A stretch of 64,000 nucleotides of DNA from Apophysomyces variabilis (GCA_002749535.1 MZZL01000064.1:62001-126000), one strand, 5' to 3'. Shown: positions 24,355-37,147, counted from the first letter of the stretch. Notes: generated by a model not told the origin, from the letters alone. Numbers and translations: made by a program.

Positions 24355-26225
24355 GAAAAGCATGATGAAAGATAATATGACTTTTTCTCTTATTCATCAT
24401 TGAACGATGACAACTCAATAAATTCACATCTTTGTTCCTTTAGCGTGAGAGAGATGGCTAGAAGAAGAGAGAGCGGGTGTAACATTGATATGAATAAAGT
24501 ACGTACACAAAAACCAAGAGCATTCAAATAGAAAATGATTGTCCTGATTTGCCGTTAGACAAAGAAACACTGTGTTGAGTAGAAAAGAAATGGGATATAG
24601 TATCCAGCTGATTGACTTCCTGGGGAGAAAGATCGTGTAACGATCATGACACCTTGGAAGCTTACATCGTACGAACAGCCAAAAATGAAACACCTGACAA
24701 CATTACCTTTTAAGGAACAAGCTTCCTTTGCCTTAACTGAATCGGGACACAGGGAAAATGAGTATGCAAAGACATATGTTGCTAAACGTATCCACAAGCA
24801 TAAGATGAGTAAGATTCCCTGCTTTCTATTCCCGACCAGTTAAACTTTTGAGGTCAAACTTCAGCACTTCGTTATGTCACGTGTATCTCAACTGATTGTT
24901 CTTTTTTTCTTAATCCGAGAAGCAAACATCCAGCCCGTTCAAGGTGATGAAAAATTTACCCTGGTGTAAACAAACTGTGCCTCCACAAGGCAAGGGCAAG
25001 CCTGCGCTACAACAGAAACACAACAGTGCTGATAATCTGCGCGACGGCAATGACAGGATTTGAAATTCAGTTGTGTTTGGATAGACTTATCATTTGAAAC
25101 ATGATTGAGTCTATCGGATGATACTGCTACTGTTTTTATTTTCACTCGACTGGGAAAAGGTATTTTCTCAGCTACTGATGAGAAGGGGACCAGGGCTGCA
25201 CCTTGACCGGGATTGGGCGCGGTGGGAAGATATTGGCTTCAATGATTCGGCTCGACTGTCTTGTAGAGCGTTGCAAAGCATCGCTTCTCGATGGTAATTA
25301 TCAAACGCTTATCTAAATGAATGAGTGCCATTCCTGCTCATCAGTAGCAAGATGAAATCTATTCTTCAAACTCAAAAGCTACTTTTTTTTTTGGTGTTGG
25401 TTATGGGATTCACCAAGACGTAGAAAATGGCCGTTGTATATGACTTTTCAGTCAACCTGTTTACGAGGATAAATTGCAGACCCAATAAAGACAGAGTACA
25501 CGCTTACAACTATGTTATTACTATGACAATCTTACGTTCTTCCTTGTTGAATGGAAGGAGAATACCGGTCTCGGTTAAATGGATTGTGCATAATAACAAA
25601 GTTTAGCATCCAGTCAAAGCAGAAAAGAACGTCTTTTCTTCTGAACATGGTACATGTATATTATTTACTGGATTATTTCTAGCTTAAATAAGGCAATGAA
25701 GCTGTTGGTATTATAGCAAACCAAAAGTTATTGTCTTTGTGAGTTTCCTCTTGTTCCATAGCGACGACGCCAAACAGGGTCATACCAAGAATTTAAGTTC
25801 CGCCATAGCGGACTGCCATAGGTGATAGAATAGGATGCAAAAACGGGTTTGTGTAACCTAGTTATGTAAGCTAGTCGGGGTACACATGTCCGAGTTCACC
25901 ATAGGGAGGTCTCAGTTCTGTAGAACATGACTACATCATCAGATAAATGATCAGACCAATGAAGTGATTTCGGAGCGCAAGAAGTTTGTTCAGGGTCTCA
26001 ACTCGGCTTTTAAAGGAACCCAAAGACGGGAAAGAGGGGGAAAAATAGCCAACCGTTCAAACAGGGTTCATCCAGGGTTGTGTGATTATTACCCAACTAA
26101 AAAAGAAAAGAAAATTCCCGACGGTAATTCATTGGTTAATTGATATATTTTTATCTCTCGGGCAAGCCCTGCTTTTTTCGTCTCTTTCTCTCTCCCTCTC
26201 TTTTGCGCACACTCACACATACACG
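24355..26225. other. Intergenic region between GGPP synthase and hexokinase
   Basis: About 1.9 kb. Frames near 24424-24843 lie on both strands without motifs. The final 60 nt before the hexokinase ATG are a strong CT tract (TCTTTCTCTCTCCCTCTC), typical of a highly expressed fungal gene. Confidence 0.45.
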
Positions 26226-27897
26226 ATGGAAACAGATACTCTCTTCAAACAGCTCGAAAATGATTTCCTACTCCCTACTGAAAAACTAAAGCCTATCTTT
26301 AATGGCTTCATGAACGAATATAAAGTCGGCCTGAGAACTCCCTCAAAGGGTCTGGCCACCATGATCCCCTCTTTCGTAACTAAATTACCTAATGGCAATG
26401 AAAGGGGAACATTCCTCTCATTAGATCTCGGTGGAACTAATCTGCGCATCTCCGCTGTTGAACTCAAGGGAAACGGTCAAGTCGAAGTCCTCGAGTTAAA
26501 GCGCTGTCCCTCCATCGAATTAAAGACGGGTAAAGGTTCTGTCTTCTTTGATTGGATCGCAGACGCTGTTGAAGAACTAGTCACCCAAAAAGCAAAACAC
26601 CTCTTTACCGCCGATCAGGTCACCGGTAAAGAAACTTTGTCCCTTGGTGTTTGCTGGAGTTTCCCTGTTGAGTAAGTCTATATCTGTCAATTAATAAGAA
26701 AAAAGAAAAGGTGTAAATACGCTAGAATCACCCTTTTTTTTTCTTTTTGTGTTTGTTTTGTTGGATTATTTGCTTATTTTTCTACAATTTCAGTCAAACC
26801 AGCGTTGCCAGGGGCACTATTTTAAGAATGGGAAAAGGCTTCACATTGGAAGATACGGAAGGTCACGATCTGGCAGATATGTTTCACGAAGCATTCGCGC
26901 GAAAGGTAAAAGAAAAAAAAACAAAAACATAATCAAATCCGACAAGTTACCAACATAAAGGGGAATATCTGCGATTCTAGGGTTTGAATGTGAGAGTCAA
27001 TGCTATTATGAATGATACAGTTGGTACATTGGTAGCTCATGCTTACACCAATCCTCGTGCCCGTATTGGTTTGATCTTCGCCACCGGTATCAACGGTGCT
27101 TATCCTGAAGATGTGGCGGCTATTGAAAAGTTGGATCCGTCTCTCCGACGTTCTTATCCGGAAGGAACCAAGATGTTGATCAATACGGAAATTGACATTT
27201 TTGGCAATGATTCATATCTTCCCCTGACGAAATATGATCTGATTTTGGACAACAGCCATAGTCAACCAAAATTCCAGCTATACGAGAAAATGATGTCCGG
27301 TGCTTATCTCGGCGAACTGACGCGATTGATTGCATTAGATTTTGTAAAGGCTGGCGTTCTTTTCGAGGGTGTCGTACCTGAAGGTATGGAAGAACCGTGG
27401 TCCTTCCCAACCAAATATATGGGTATGCTTGAAAGGTATGGACACAAAGAGATGAGGATTTTTTGCGATCAACGCTTTCTAGATCTGGAATTAACTCTTT
27501 TTCTCTCTCCCCTCCATGTTATAGAGACGCAACGGTGAATCACGAGACAAGTCTGGAAATCCTTAGTAACTATCACTTTGCCAACGCCCCAACTTTGCAG
27601 GACGTTGCGATCATCACTCGAATCTGCCGTATAGTTGCCACTCGAAGTGCATCTCTCGCGGCCGTTGCTATTGCATCCATGATTGAACAACAAGATCTAC
27701 ATAGAAAATCTAAGAACGATATCGTCGTTGGTATTAATGGCTCGACGTATGAGTTATACCCCTTCATGGAAGAACGTGTCCATCGTGCTTTGCGCGAATG
27801 GTTTGGCCTTGAAATATCGGACAGAATCAGATTAGAAATTGCAAGGGACGGTGGTAGCATTGGAGGAGCATTGATTGCTATGCTTTGCCGTTCTTAA
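26226..27897 (+). CDS. Hexokinase
   Basis: ATP-dependent phosphorylation of glucose and other hexoses, the first step of glycolysis, in the cytosol. Exons 26226-26671, 26794-26905, 26981-27435 and 27525-27897 give about 460 aa. The order of motifs is typical: LSLDLGGTNLRI (phosphate binding), CWSFPVDQTSVARG (sugar binding, made by splicing), NDTVGTL with the catalytic Asp, and FATGINGAYPED. The C-terminal adenosine segment is ARDGGSIGGALIAML. Length matches fungal single-domain hexokinases. It could be a glucokinase-type isoform; sequence alone does not settle sugar preference. Start at METDTLFKQLEND is supported by the preceding CT tract and the family N-terminus. Confidence 0.93.
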
Positions 27898-28808
27898 AGT
27901 TCTGTTTTTTTTGTCTTCTTTTTTGTTCTCTTTCCTCCCCTTCTCTCCTCCTTTTTTCCTCTAAAAAGGGAGGCACGCCTCTGTAGATAGACAAATATAA
28001 GATAGTATTGTGACAGACTCTTATTTTATAAAGAATAACAAACTGCTCATCTGGAGCGAACCTCAATTTGAATGATCCATGCATTACGGTCAGCGAAAAT
28101 TGGATTTCCGTAAAACAATATTTTTGTTGTTCATTAGCGCTATACCTTGTTGTATACTGAGTACCCCAAAGTACCCAACAAAAGCAGCGGCTTTTCCAAA
28201 AAGAAAACTGAGGCTAGTTGCTAGGACCATCATTTCTGGAAAACGATCAACAGGATGACTGTAACGCTAGCAACTTTCACTATCTAACTGCTATTTGATA
28301 GCTTCTAAGCAATGCTTGAGCAAGGTGGTAGACCGTGGTTTCCCGCTGTTTGCCATCTCTCCCCGCTTTTTCCCTCCAGCTTTTGTTTCTTAGCGACACC
28401 TGAGCTGGATCTAACAAGGAAGAATACTCCTGCACAAGATGTTCATAAAGAAAGTTCGTCTCCTCATACGTATGTAGCCGATCTCTTTTACATGGATGGG
28501 TATTGTCCCATCAAACATATCTACAATGTAATATACATTTTGCCGACGAAAAGCATATATCTTTCCATCTCGTGCATTTAGTTTAAGCATAAGTTCGTTT
28601 TCTGTTTCCGTGCTAATGAGCCACTTGTCCATGTCTTCATGGAAGTTAGGCGGAAAGTCTTTGCTTTCGTTTCCTTTAATATAGAATAAAGACGGAAGAT
28701 AAGAGGTATACATCTATGACGGATCCTGTTTCTATCATGAAATAGCCGTCCAAATATTCACAGAGAACAAAATAGAAAACGAAACAAAAAAAAAGGGGGG
28801 AGGGCATG
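27898..28808. other. Intergenic region downstream of hexokinase
   Basis: Convergent spacer between hexokinase (+) and the second Zn2Cys6 regulator (-). It begins with a T/CT-rich 3' UTR. One possible minus-strand frame (28411-28713) is listed separately. Confidence 0.45.
28411..28713 (-). CDS. Possible hypothetical protein (100 aa)
   Basis: A frame with protein-like composition, including the segment NARDGKIYAFRRQNVYYIVD and a basic stretch near the end. No domain recognised. It lies just downstream of, and on the same strand as, the Zn2Cys6 gene ending at 28809, so it may be UTR rather than a gene. Confidence 0.2.
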   Translation of the reverse strand: MYTSYLPSLFYIKGNESKDFPPNFHEDMDKWLISTETENELMLKLNARDGKIYAFRRQNVYYIVDMFDGTIPIHVKEIGYIRMRRRTFFMNILCRSILPC

Positions 28809-31800
28809 TCAATGCATAATATTCCAGTTTGAAGAAGGCACTGGCGTTTGTTGTTGGCCCATGTTAACTTGAGATGGCGGTGAGAGATAGGCCGTCCAAT
28901 CATTCAGTTGAATGCTGCTGGGAACAGACCAAAATGGGTTTTCTGGATGGTTACGGAACATCATCCTTCCTACATCAGAGGAAGTTGGCGTCATGGATAT
29001 CGGTTCACAGGAGGCTATGTTTAAGGTGCTGTCGTAGGAAGGTGGCGGTACAGTCGATGGCATAGGAGCGAGGAAATCGCCAGGTAGATTACCGAACCAG
29101 AAATTTGCTGTAGAGTCATAGTTTACAGGAGCGCGTGAAAAAGATGGATACTCCTGCGAAGACTGCGCTGACGGTAAATCGGACCGTAACTGATCTATCG
29201 GTAGCATCATTTCTTGAGAATGGGCGAGGTCCTCAGACGTCATAGCTAAAGGGAAAAAGTTAACTTGCAAAATGTTATGTCAAATTCCCTTTCTAACTTA
29301 CCCTGTGAGCTACTCTCTGCTTGCATGGAAGGAAAAAGGCCATGGATCCAGTCACCACTTATCACAGACAAAGTTGGCGTGTCTTCTGAACCTACTCGCG
29401 TCTCCGAATCAGATCGTGATGGATTCGATGGCGATAATTCATGATTACGGTCGGCCGCTTTTCGCTCAGAATTAGTTGATTGCTGTTGTTGTTGATGATG
29501 CTGATATTGATGGCCTTGCATGTCTTCTACCTGTGCGCTGTTGTTCTGACCTTGGTTGTCAGACAAATTGCCGGTATCGATGGAAATTTTGCGAACTTCA
29601 AGTAGTTTTTCCAACACTTTGAAGAGTTGCGTGGCTGCTAAAGAAAACTTTGAAAGCTTCTTTATCACAGTAATGCACTTGACAAGGCTTGCACGGCTCA
29701 CGTCTGAGACGAAGTTATCTGCATTACCCGCATTATATAGATGAATCAAGAATGCAGTAAACACGGGATACATGGCAAATCCCCAAGAAACTAAGAGAAA
29801 GTCTCGGTAATGCATTTTTTCTGCGATGTCAACGCATCGTGTTGCGGCACTAGTGCAAATACTCAATGAGGACAGCGAAGAGCTTGTCTTCGAGTCATCT
29901 TTTTTTTCGATAAATGGTCGATGTAAGAGTATCAGTAGCGTGCAGTATGAAAGATAGATCAATCCTATAAATGCTCGTGAGAACCGCTTTCTGCATTTGA
30001 CAAACAAACCTGACATGGAGAGCAGAGGAGTCTGCCCTCGACTGTCCAGACGTCGCGCGGTGATACTGGAAATCTGAAGGGCTGGAGGTAGCGCTGATCG
30101 CCATTCGGAAAGTGCGTTGTCAAGATATTTCACTAAGGCATCGCTGCCATGGGCTGCGCTGTGTTTCTTTGCCTTAGGTGTATAGAGACCTTGCAGGATG
30201 CGGCCGAGAATTTCTGACAACTTTACTACTTGTACAAACGGTTGATAAATTGGGATATCTTCGCCTTTGACTTTGCACGCCACATGGGGTTCGAGCGATG
30301 GAAACCGAGGACCGTCTTCATCATCCGGAGTACGGTCAGGTGGCAGATCCATTACTTCTTCCCATGTAGCACTTTCCTTTGGATAAGCTTCATCGCAATC
30401 CTAGGTTCATAATTATTTAGATGGCTAATTACGTGCACTTTCTTTTCGTCTACCTCGTCAAAGATCGTTTGTGGTCTACCCATAGCTGCTGAAAACCATC
30501 TATCCATAACATAAACAGACCACCAAACGCGACGGCGGGTCTCTTTTTCGCAATCCGAAACATCCCATGATTCGCTTGATCGATGGAGCCCTAGATCTTG
30601 AGCCTAGACATTACCAAAACGGGTCAAGCTGCGTACAAGAAAATGGAAGGCTTACCATTCTAACTGCCTGAAACACATCCATTAAAAATTTGAAATGGAT
30701 AAATTTATGTGAAAATTAGAAGACCAGATCACTTACCGTCGCATTAATTAACCATCCACTAGCCACTTTCTCATCTATGCTTGCCCGGTGATTTTGGGAT
30801 ATGACTAAAGCCTGAACGGAGGATATGCTGGGGCTTCGTTGATGTTGGAAGAAGATCATGACGTTATCGAAGAAGCTTTCTGACCAACCAGGTGGGATCT
30901 TCCATTTGTAATCCAGAATCTCGTCGCCAAAACTTTGACAGGTTTCGATATATCGCACCGCAGCACCATACATAGCATTTAGTAAGGGCGGGGATGGATA
31001 ACCGTCTATTTCCTCCCTGTATTGTTTCAGAAACACCGTTTTGTTGATCACAGGAAGTCCTGGGTGAATATATGCAAAATAGCTGTACGTAGCATTATGG
31101 GACAGCAGCTGTTGGTTAAATCTTTTAAAAGAAGATTACACGATAGTTACACTTTCATCAGACGGTCGCTTGTTGCTCTGTCAATTCCAGAAACCCTAAA
31201 TATCCAATCATTCATTCCTTTGATGGTCTCTCCTGGCTTCAGCTTTCCCAGATGTTCCAATATCCACAGACTTCCACCTTTCCTACGCTGATCTTCATCA
31301 TCGGTCTGATACCAAACCAAGTCTTTTCCGAGTCGACGAAACCGAAAGCCGAGTTGAGATGTTACGTTCTTGTCATCGAAGTTAATCTTCTGAGCCAAAA
31401 ATGGTAATGCGCTGTTGTCCCCGAAATACCGCGTTGCTTCTCCATTTTGAAAAGATAATTGTCCCGTATCCGAATGTTGCTTTGTTTCTGGTTTTGATGA
31501 TAGCGATGATTGTGGTTCGTCTTGTTTTTCTGGTAATTCGTTTTCGCTCGAAATGACCGTGTGCCTTCGTTTCTTCTTTTTCTTTCGCGGGGTTTCTTCA
31601 TCTTGGCCCTCTGATAAACCTCCCAGAATTCGCTCCATACGTTTTAACCGATTCTCTAAGACTTCTATATAACTGAATAGCAATGAACAATGAGTAACTA
31701 CTGAAATTTTCGGGGAATGGTCTTCCGTTAATTTACCCTTTAGGTGGTCCTCGCTTTTTAGCACTAAATGAAGCAAAAATCACATTATTATGGTGCATTG

Positions 31801-32198
31801 TATTTTCTCACGTTTTCTACCTGTCGTTATATGTACACTCCACTTTGTTTACTAAACAAGATTTACATGCGTTTCCGGATCCATCAGTATCACATTTTAT
31901 CTTTTTTCGTCTGCAAACGTCGCTTTATGAACAGAATATATATAGAATGACGGTTCACCAGTGGATCCTATATCATGACTGCTTACCAAGCTCTACCTAT
32001 ACGCATACGTTTCGTCTCTATCCTGCTATTTACGATGGTAGCTGGATAGTATCCTTGTTGTCCAAACGGTGGGGGTGGGAAAGGGAGTGGCTGAAGTGGT
32101 CGTAGTGTATATTGCGAGGGTTGTGGCTGTGAATGTCGAGGTTGTGGTTGCCCTGATTGTGTTGACTGCGTCAGGTGCCAATTGAAAGGCGCTGACAT
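28809..32198 (-). CDS. Zn2Cys6 (GAL4-type) transcription factor, complete
   Basis: DNA-binding regulator acting in the nucleus. The first four exons are 32198-31987, 31922-31821, 31763-31737 (27 nt) and 31672-31153, with more to the TGA at 28809. A Pro/Gln-rich N-terminus leads into the zinc cluster. This is spliced as RACDVCRRKKIKCDTDG and on to ECTYND, with spacing C-X2-C-X6-C-X8-C-X2-C-X6-C. The linker and dimerisation helix KKRGPPKGYIEVLENRLKRM follows. The middle homology region includes AQDLGLHRS, RRRVWWSVYVMDRW, MGRP and LLILLHRPFIE. The tail is Gln/Ser-rich with NPENPFWSVPSS. It is a paralogue of the genes at 1-1278 and 40130-43115. Its target is unknown. Confidence 0.88.
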
Positions 32199-34489
32199 GG
32201 TTGTAGGTCGGAATGCGCAAGATCGATGATCTTAGAGAGAAAAAAAAGAAGGAATGGGAAGGAGAACCCTTGTGGTAAAACCAGCCGCAATACCTCGGCC
32301 ATAAGTTTCTCCGAATCCGGTCGTCTCCACGCTTTGTTTTGTCTTGGCGAACGGGCCATCCGCCGGAAAGAATTAAAGCTTAAATATTTCAATACAGCCA
32401 ATATCTCTCCTTTCCCCTCTTTATTGTCTGGTATCAATCAATGACAAGCATATAGTGTCCTGACACACTGTGCGTGACAGGGCAGATTCTTCTGTTTTTG
32501 GTATGGTTTCACAACGACGCCAAAAGAGGCATAAAATGTCCGAGTGGCGACATGCGTGCCATAAAAAGGGAGAGATGCATACGAGGAAACACGCGGCATT
32601 TACCAGAAAATTGCACAAGAACGCTTTCATTCTGCTTCCGATCTATACTGGAGGCGGAGGAGCTACACAAAAATAACGTAAAGTGCATACAAAGCATACT
32701 CTTAAGCTTAATGGATCGACAAAGATCATGTCGGTATGCCGTGTTTACAGGATTTTGAATCCTTATCTCCACCTGTTTCATATATTTCGCGCTAATTCAT
32801 AGGACATGTTTGCACTGCTGATACGTAGTTTGTGTCAATTGGGTAATGGCATATGTGCGTTGTGCTTAAGGACGTCTTGAACTTTTGATTTGAAAATGTT
32901 GTTTTTACTTCATAAATCATCCATTCACATAAAAGGTGATGTTGTCTTTCTTTTTCATTTTTACCTCCTGCATTATAAACATTCATTCATACAAAACATT
33001 GTTCTCTTATTTGTTCAGTGTTGTCATTGATACAACATCCATTGATTTCTTATCAATGACTGTGATTAGTTGGTTTTAGTGAACCGAACTATTTACAAAC
33101 GAAGGGACAAGGACTTTTTCACTCTTTGGCTCTGTTATCCAAATGTCCCCGGTGCGCAGTCCAATCAATTATACCTGCTGAATAATTTTATTTCTTTTTT
33201 GTGTACCTTTAGCCTGCATGACCTCTGTCCCGAACCACCTTTGTTCTGTGAGTAACCTCCCTGCAGTCCACTCGGTAACTGGAAAAGAAATTTAGTCTGG
33301 ATACGATTAATCTTTGGGGGTTAGTAACAAGGTATCAGGCCATATCATTTACTTCACTAAGCATAAATACATTTTATTTATGCTACTCTAATGGATTTTT
33401 TGTCCATTGCAGAACCAAGTGCATGCAAGCAAAATATCATTACTGCCTAACTTGTTAGCTAATGGCGTGTAATTATCCTTTCTAGCGCAAACCTTATCTT
33501 ATATGGACGCAAAATTTATCTAGATAGCGTTAAAAAACCATTCAATAAGCAATATTCAATTAAACAGGGATACATCCATAGCTGCATCTGTTTCCTTTTA
33601 TGCTACTCGCTCTTCGTCATGTTATTATATCTATCTTCCCTATTACTGATGTTTAAAAGTCAATGAGATCGTACTTTGTTGCTACGTTGATTATATGATC
33701 CAGTTTTTCTTTTTCTTCTTTAAAACCATCGATCAGGTACACTAAATCTACTTGTGGAAGGAAATAATATACGAGTTTTTATGATTCGATTCAACGTTCG
33801 AACGTATAAATAAGTTGTCTTTAGAAAAGTTGCGAATATCCAGTATAGCTCAAGCAAACGTTCAAGGATAACCTAACCAGTACGCAAAGACATCTTTCTG
33901 AATGCATCCACCAAGACTTTTGCCTTATTGATTAGCTCAGAGTTAAGCTTGAATCCAGCAGAATTATACCAACATGTGGTTTTGTTTGGATTATATATTT
34001 GTTTGCTAAAAATCCTATCCGTGATTGTGAGCCGCATATTATGACAATGCACAATAGGAGTGGACTTATTGATGTCTGTGTTTCTTGCTAGACGTGGAGG
34101 ATCACACTTGGCCGCTGATTCAAAAGCAGTCATCTACTGTTCTTTGAAATCATTTTTGCAAAAATCGAGAGCGGCAGAAACTACTTCTTTGAGTTAATGA
34201 ATCGATCCAGAACCAGTTTAATTGCGTACCATAAATGTAACAATCCGAATTCCTAATGGGAACTCAGGTTGTTAGTTATAATATTTTGCTGATTTTGATT
34301 TTGTTCTTGGACGCATTGACTTCCCGATACAAAAGTAGAGAAAAATTTTCCATGTTATGATTTGTGTGAGCTTCTAATAAGTAAGCGCAAGCTGCAGACT
34401 AGGCGTCACTGTAGTCTCGAAAACTGCCAAAGGGGATATACAATTTCAGAGTAGCCACCTTTGAATATGGCGCAACAGCTCCTGATTTC
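32199..34489. other. Region poor in recognisable genes
   Basis: Upstream of the second regulator. Several overlapping frames around 32170-32780 mirror each other on both strands and carry no motifs. I see no confident gene; a weak minus frame at 33873-34133 is listed separately. Confidence 0.4.
33873..34133 (-). CDS. Possible hypothetical protein (86 aa)
   Basis: The frame begins MTAFESAAKCDPPRLARNTD and ends KMSLRTG. Composition is plausible for a soluble protein, but no family is recognised and no partner exons are clear. It may be a remnant of a larger gene or a chance frame. Confidence 0.2.
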   Translation of the reverse strand: MTAFESAAKCDPPRLARNTDINKSTPIVHCHNMRLTITDRIFSKQIYNPNKTTCWYNSAGFKLNSELINKAKVLVDAFRKMSLRTG

Positions 34490-34767
34490 TTGTGCAAAGT
34501 TGGAATTTGTATTAAAGGCTGCCTTGTCCAGTGCCAGCTGGCAAGCGCTGCACCAAAAGTTATGGTCCATTTTGTGGTTCGGACATGCAGGCGACCTGGA
34601 CCTTGCATGAAGCGAATTGCCGCAGTAAACACATGGTCCAAAGACAAAAAGGATTGCCTTTTTATGCTTTTCCTTTGTTGCCGCGATTTTTGTTTCGCTT
34701 GATCTCTATTTCCTCTTCCAACGTCTTCCATTTTCGCCTAGTTTCTTTCTTAATTCAATGTATTTAA
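34441..34767 (+). pseudogene. Degenerate Kazal-like (serine protease inhibitor) fragment
   Basis: In one frame the segment CPVPAGKRCTKSYGPFCGSD matches the Kazal core: Cys, then Cys followed by five residues, Pro, one residue and Cys, then GSD. It continues to HEANC, the usual third-helix region, but the intervening segment with the conserved Tyr-x-Asn-x-Cys is missing. The upstream Cys-rich piece (DFLCKVGICIKGCLVQC) is in another frame, and no ATG or signal peptide is in frame. This suggests a broken secreted inhibitor gene, or unresolved small exons. Mucoralean genomes often carry small secreted Kazal proteins (family knowledge). Confidence 0.35.
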
Positions 34768-36646
34768 TGAGCAGTGCGTTTCGTGTGCTATACCGTGAGA
34801 AACAAATACCCGGCATGATTTGCTTCTTTTACTCCCGGACCATGTGCTCCACCATCAGAGCAAACAAGTAAGACTAGTAGGTAAGCTAACCAACGGAGTA
34901 AGACTGTAGGTAGTCGGTGCTTTTTGTTCTCTCTCGCGCTTTAACATTGCTTTTGTTCACGAAAAGAAAAACATTGGGGATGGGATAGGCCAGCCGATTG
35001 AATCAGTAACGCGTACAGTAACCATAAACTATACATAGTCAGAAGAAAATATCAAATCAAAAGAGATAATAAACAAAGAGCAGCAAAGCCAAAAGTGATG
35101 CAGGATAAGAAAAGGTGACTTTTTTCTTCTGACAACTTAGTATAAATTTCCAAAAATCCTGTATTCAATCACATTTACTGTTGACAGCCATCAATGGCCA
35201 GATCTTTCTGAAGAAGGTAAATTCAAAACCATCACTAAAACATCTGACATGTTATCGTACGTTAACCATGGCATTCAATTGTATTGGGAACGCAAAGCCA
35301 TGATATTGTTCATCACTGGAGAGGGTTCTATATGGGAACATGTACCATTGCAATAACCATAGCAAGATATTGAAAAGAGATAAACAAACAGATGGTCTTA
35401 GACACCAGAGAGCTGATAGCGATCAATATCGAGCCTTTCATTCATGACGTAAAAATGCGAAATCACAGCTGCACCTGTGATATGAAATAAGTTATTTCAT
35501 GCAAGCGTGCGGATTCTGATACCGGAAGCTTGGGATGCTTGAGCGGAAGGTATTGATCGGAAATCTGCACTTTAATAAGTGCGATTAAATGATAATAAAC
35601 AAATTTGTAGGAGTGGTAGAAAAAATAGAGACAACTCCAACAATTGTGGAATATAATCATCTATTGCGGTAGACAAGGCTTTTTTCTGCGCAAGGATTGG
35701 CGGTTATGATATGTGATATAAGCAGAGGTCTAAAATTTGAGGATGCTAGGATAAATGAACATTAGAGCTGTAAGGATATTCATAAGCAACGAAAGAAGAA
35801 CAATTTAATGGTAATAGACAGCTACTAGGATAAGGAGTGCACAGAACAGCATCACAGAACGAACAACAACGCTTTCTTTGTTTTAATAATGTCTGAATAT
35901 CAGTCCAATGCCCGTTATAGTTAGGGTTGCAGTCGCTCTTATCATGTTCATGTTTAATACGAATTTTGTTTCCATGCCGCTGTGCATCGCAATCGGCTAA
36001 GAATAAAGACAGCAAAAAAAATCTCTTATGTTGAAAGTTATTTACTCTGGTGGTATATGTGGGCTTTGCCAGGTGGTACAAACATATTTGCTTGCATAAA
36101 GTTTGATTTATTGGCCGCCTCACACTTAAATGGATATCCCATTGCATGTCTCTGGCTTGATCTCGAAAAGCGTCTTTAGAGTGTTAGCATCCATCCTAAA
36201 ATATAGGAAATTCGCAGATTCTTCATCAATGTGATCGAAAAGAGTTGAACACCGATTTTCTTGATGTATCTTCCTTTGTATGCTTGATTATTGTGAGAAT
36301 GCAGTGACTGTGATAGACCCATCGGTTCTTCTTGTTTTGCTCCATTTGGTTGGTTCTTGAAAGAAGTTTATCGCAAAGTAGTAAGACCATACGACCGTAG
36401 TATTTATTTTACTCTTAGATCATGACAGGATCTGGACTATGTACAATAAAAGCTCGACTTGTTTCTTTGAACCTTTAGCATTCTTATACTGTGATGGCGC
36501 GAAGCTATCCTATTCGCAGGCACAAATGTACTTTTTGAGTGGCGCAAAATTTCCTAGCAGCCATCTGTGAAATCGTCACATGCACGGCAATTTTGTTTTT
36601 GGTACGCGCATCAAAATTGGGAGACCATTTTTATTGCAGAGACGCC
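34768..36646. other. Intergenic stretch with weak coding signals
   Basis: Nearly 1.9 kb upstream of the Shg1-like gene. The only coding-like stretch I can follow is on minus at about 35398-35685 (listed separately). The long minus frame at 35746-36147 has no recognisable motif. Confidence 0.4.
35398..35685 (-). CDS. Possible terminal exons of an unrecognised gene or gene relic
   Basis: On minus, a coding-like run KKALSTAIDDYIPQLLEL is followed, after a frame change, by a run from about SDQYLPLKHPKLPVSESARL to HEITYFIS. A CAG acceptor then leads to GAAVISHFYVMNERLD and a stop at 35400-35398. The segments have convincing protein character, but I could not find a consistent upstream start. The ALxDYIPxL pattern faintly recalls BRO1-domain proteins such as PalC. 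That is a weak impression only. Confidence 0.22.
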
Positions 36647-37147
36647 ATGACACCAGAAGAACTGGTGCTGCAATTGAAACGCAAGGGTACCTTTGATGAG
36701 CTACGAAAGCATTTGCTGACCGAGTTCCAAACAGCTGCAAGTTTCTAGTTTCATTGCTTTTTTTGTTGTTTTTTCCTTCTTTTGCCCCATTTTGCTCACT
36801 ATGGTCTCCCCGTCTTTAGCCCGCTGGCCAGAAAGTTTTGGAGAAAGTGAATGCGTTCATGGAAGACATGTTAGAGAAAGATCCTACGTTAATAGAAAAG
36901 GATGGACCGGCATTTCATGAATTAGTAACAACCGAGTTGGAAAGGTAAAAAAAGAAAGAGACAACCCAGTTAACCATTTTGGTCCGCATGCACTCAATGA
37001 ATACGTAGAGAAGGAGTGTATAAATCGATTCGGGACGAAGTGCTGGCCACGTTGTTACAAGAGGAATATTACCGAAAACGAGTGGATAAAGAGTTGGATT
37101 TATTATTCACGAAAGATACCTCTACAACCAATGACAAGGAGACTTGA
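36647..37147 (+). CDS. SHG1: Shg1/BOD1-domain protein (COMPASS subunit-like)
   Basis: Small protein of the COMPASS-Shg1/BOD1 family, a peripheral subunit of the Set1 H3K4 methyltransferase complex in fungi. Exons 36647-36736, 36820-36944 and 37009-37147 give 117 aa. It starts MTPEELVLQLKRKGTFDELR, then LLTEFQTA joins PAGQKVLEKVNAFMEDML, and ends RVDKELDLLF plus an acidic/Thr tail. The frame works only if the first intron uses a GC donor (GCAAGT at 36737) with the TTTAG acceptor at 36819; GT donors nearby break the frame. The second intron is ordinary. The sequence upstream (36539-36646) is in frame but hydrophobic and ends at a TTGCAG, so it is probably a 5' UTR intron. Confidence 0.78.

Noticed and set aside
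25801..25825. Short palindromic CCGCCATAGCGG-type motif
   Set aside because: Arms are too short and isolated, with no neighbouring copies or promoter context to support a site.
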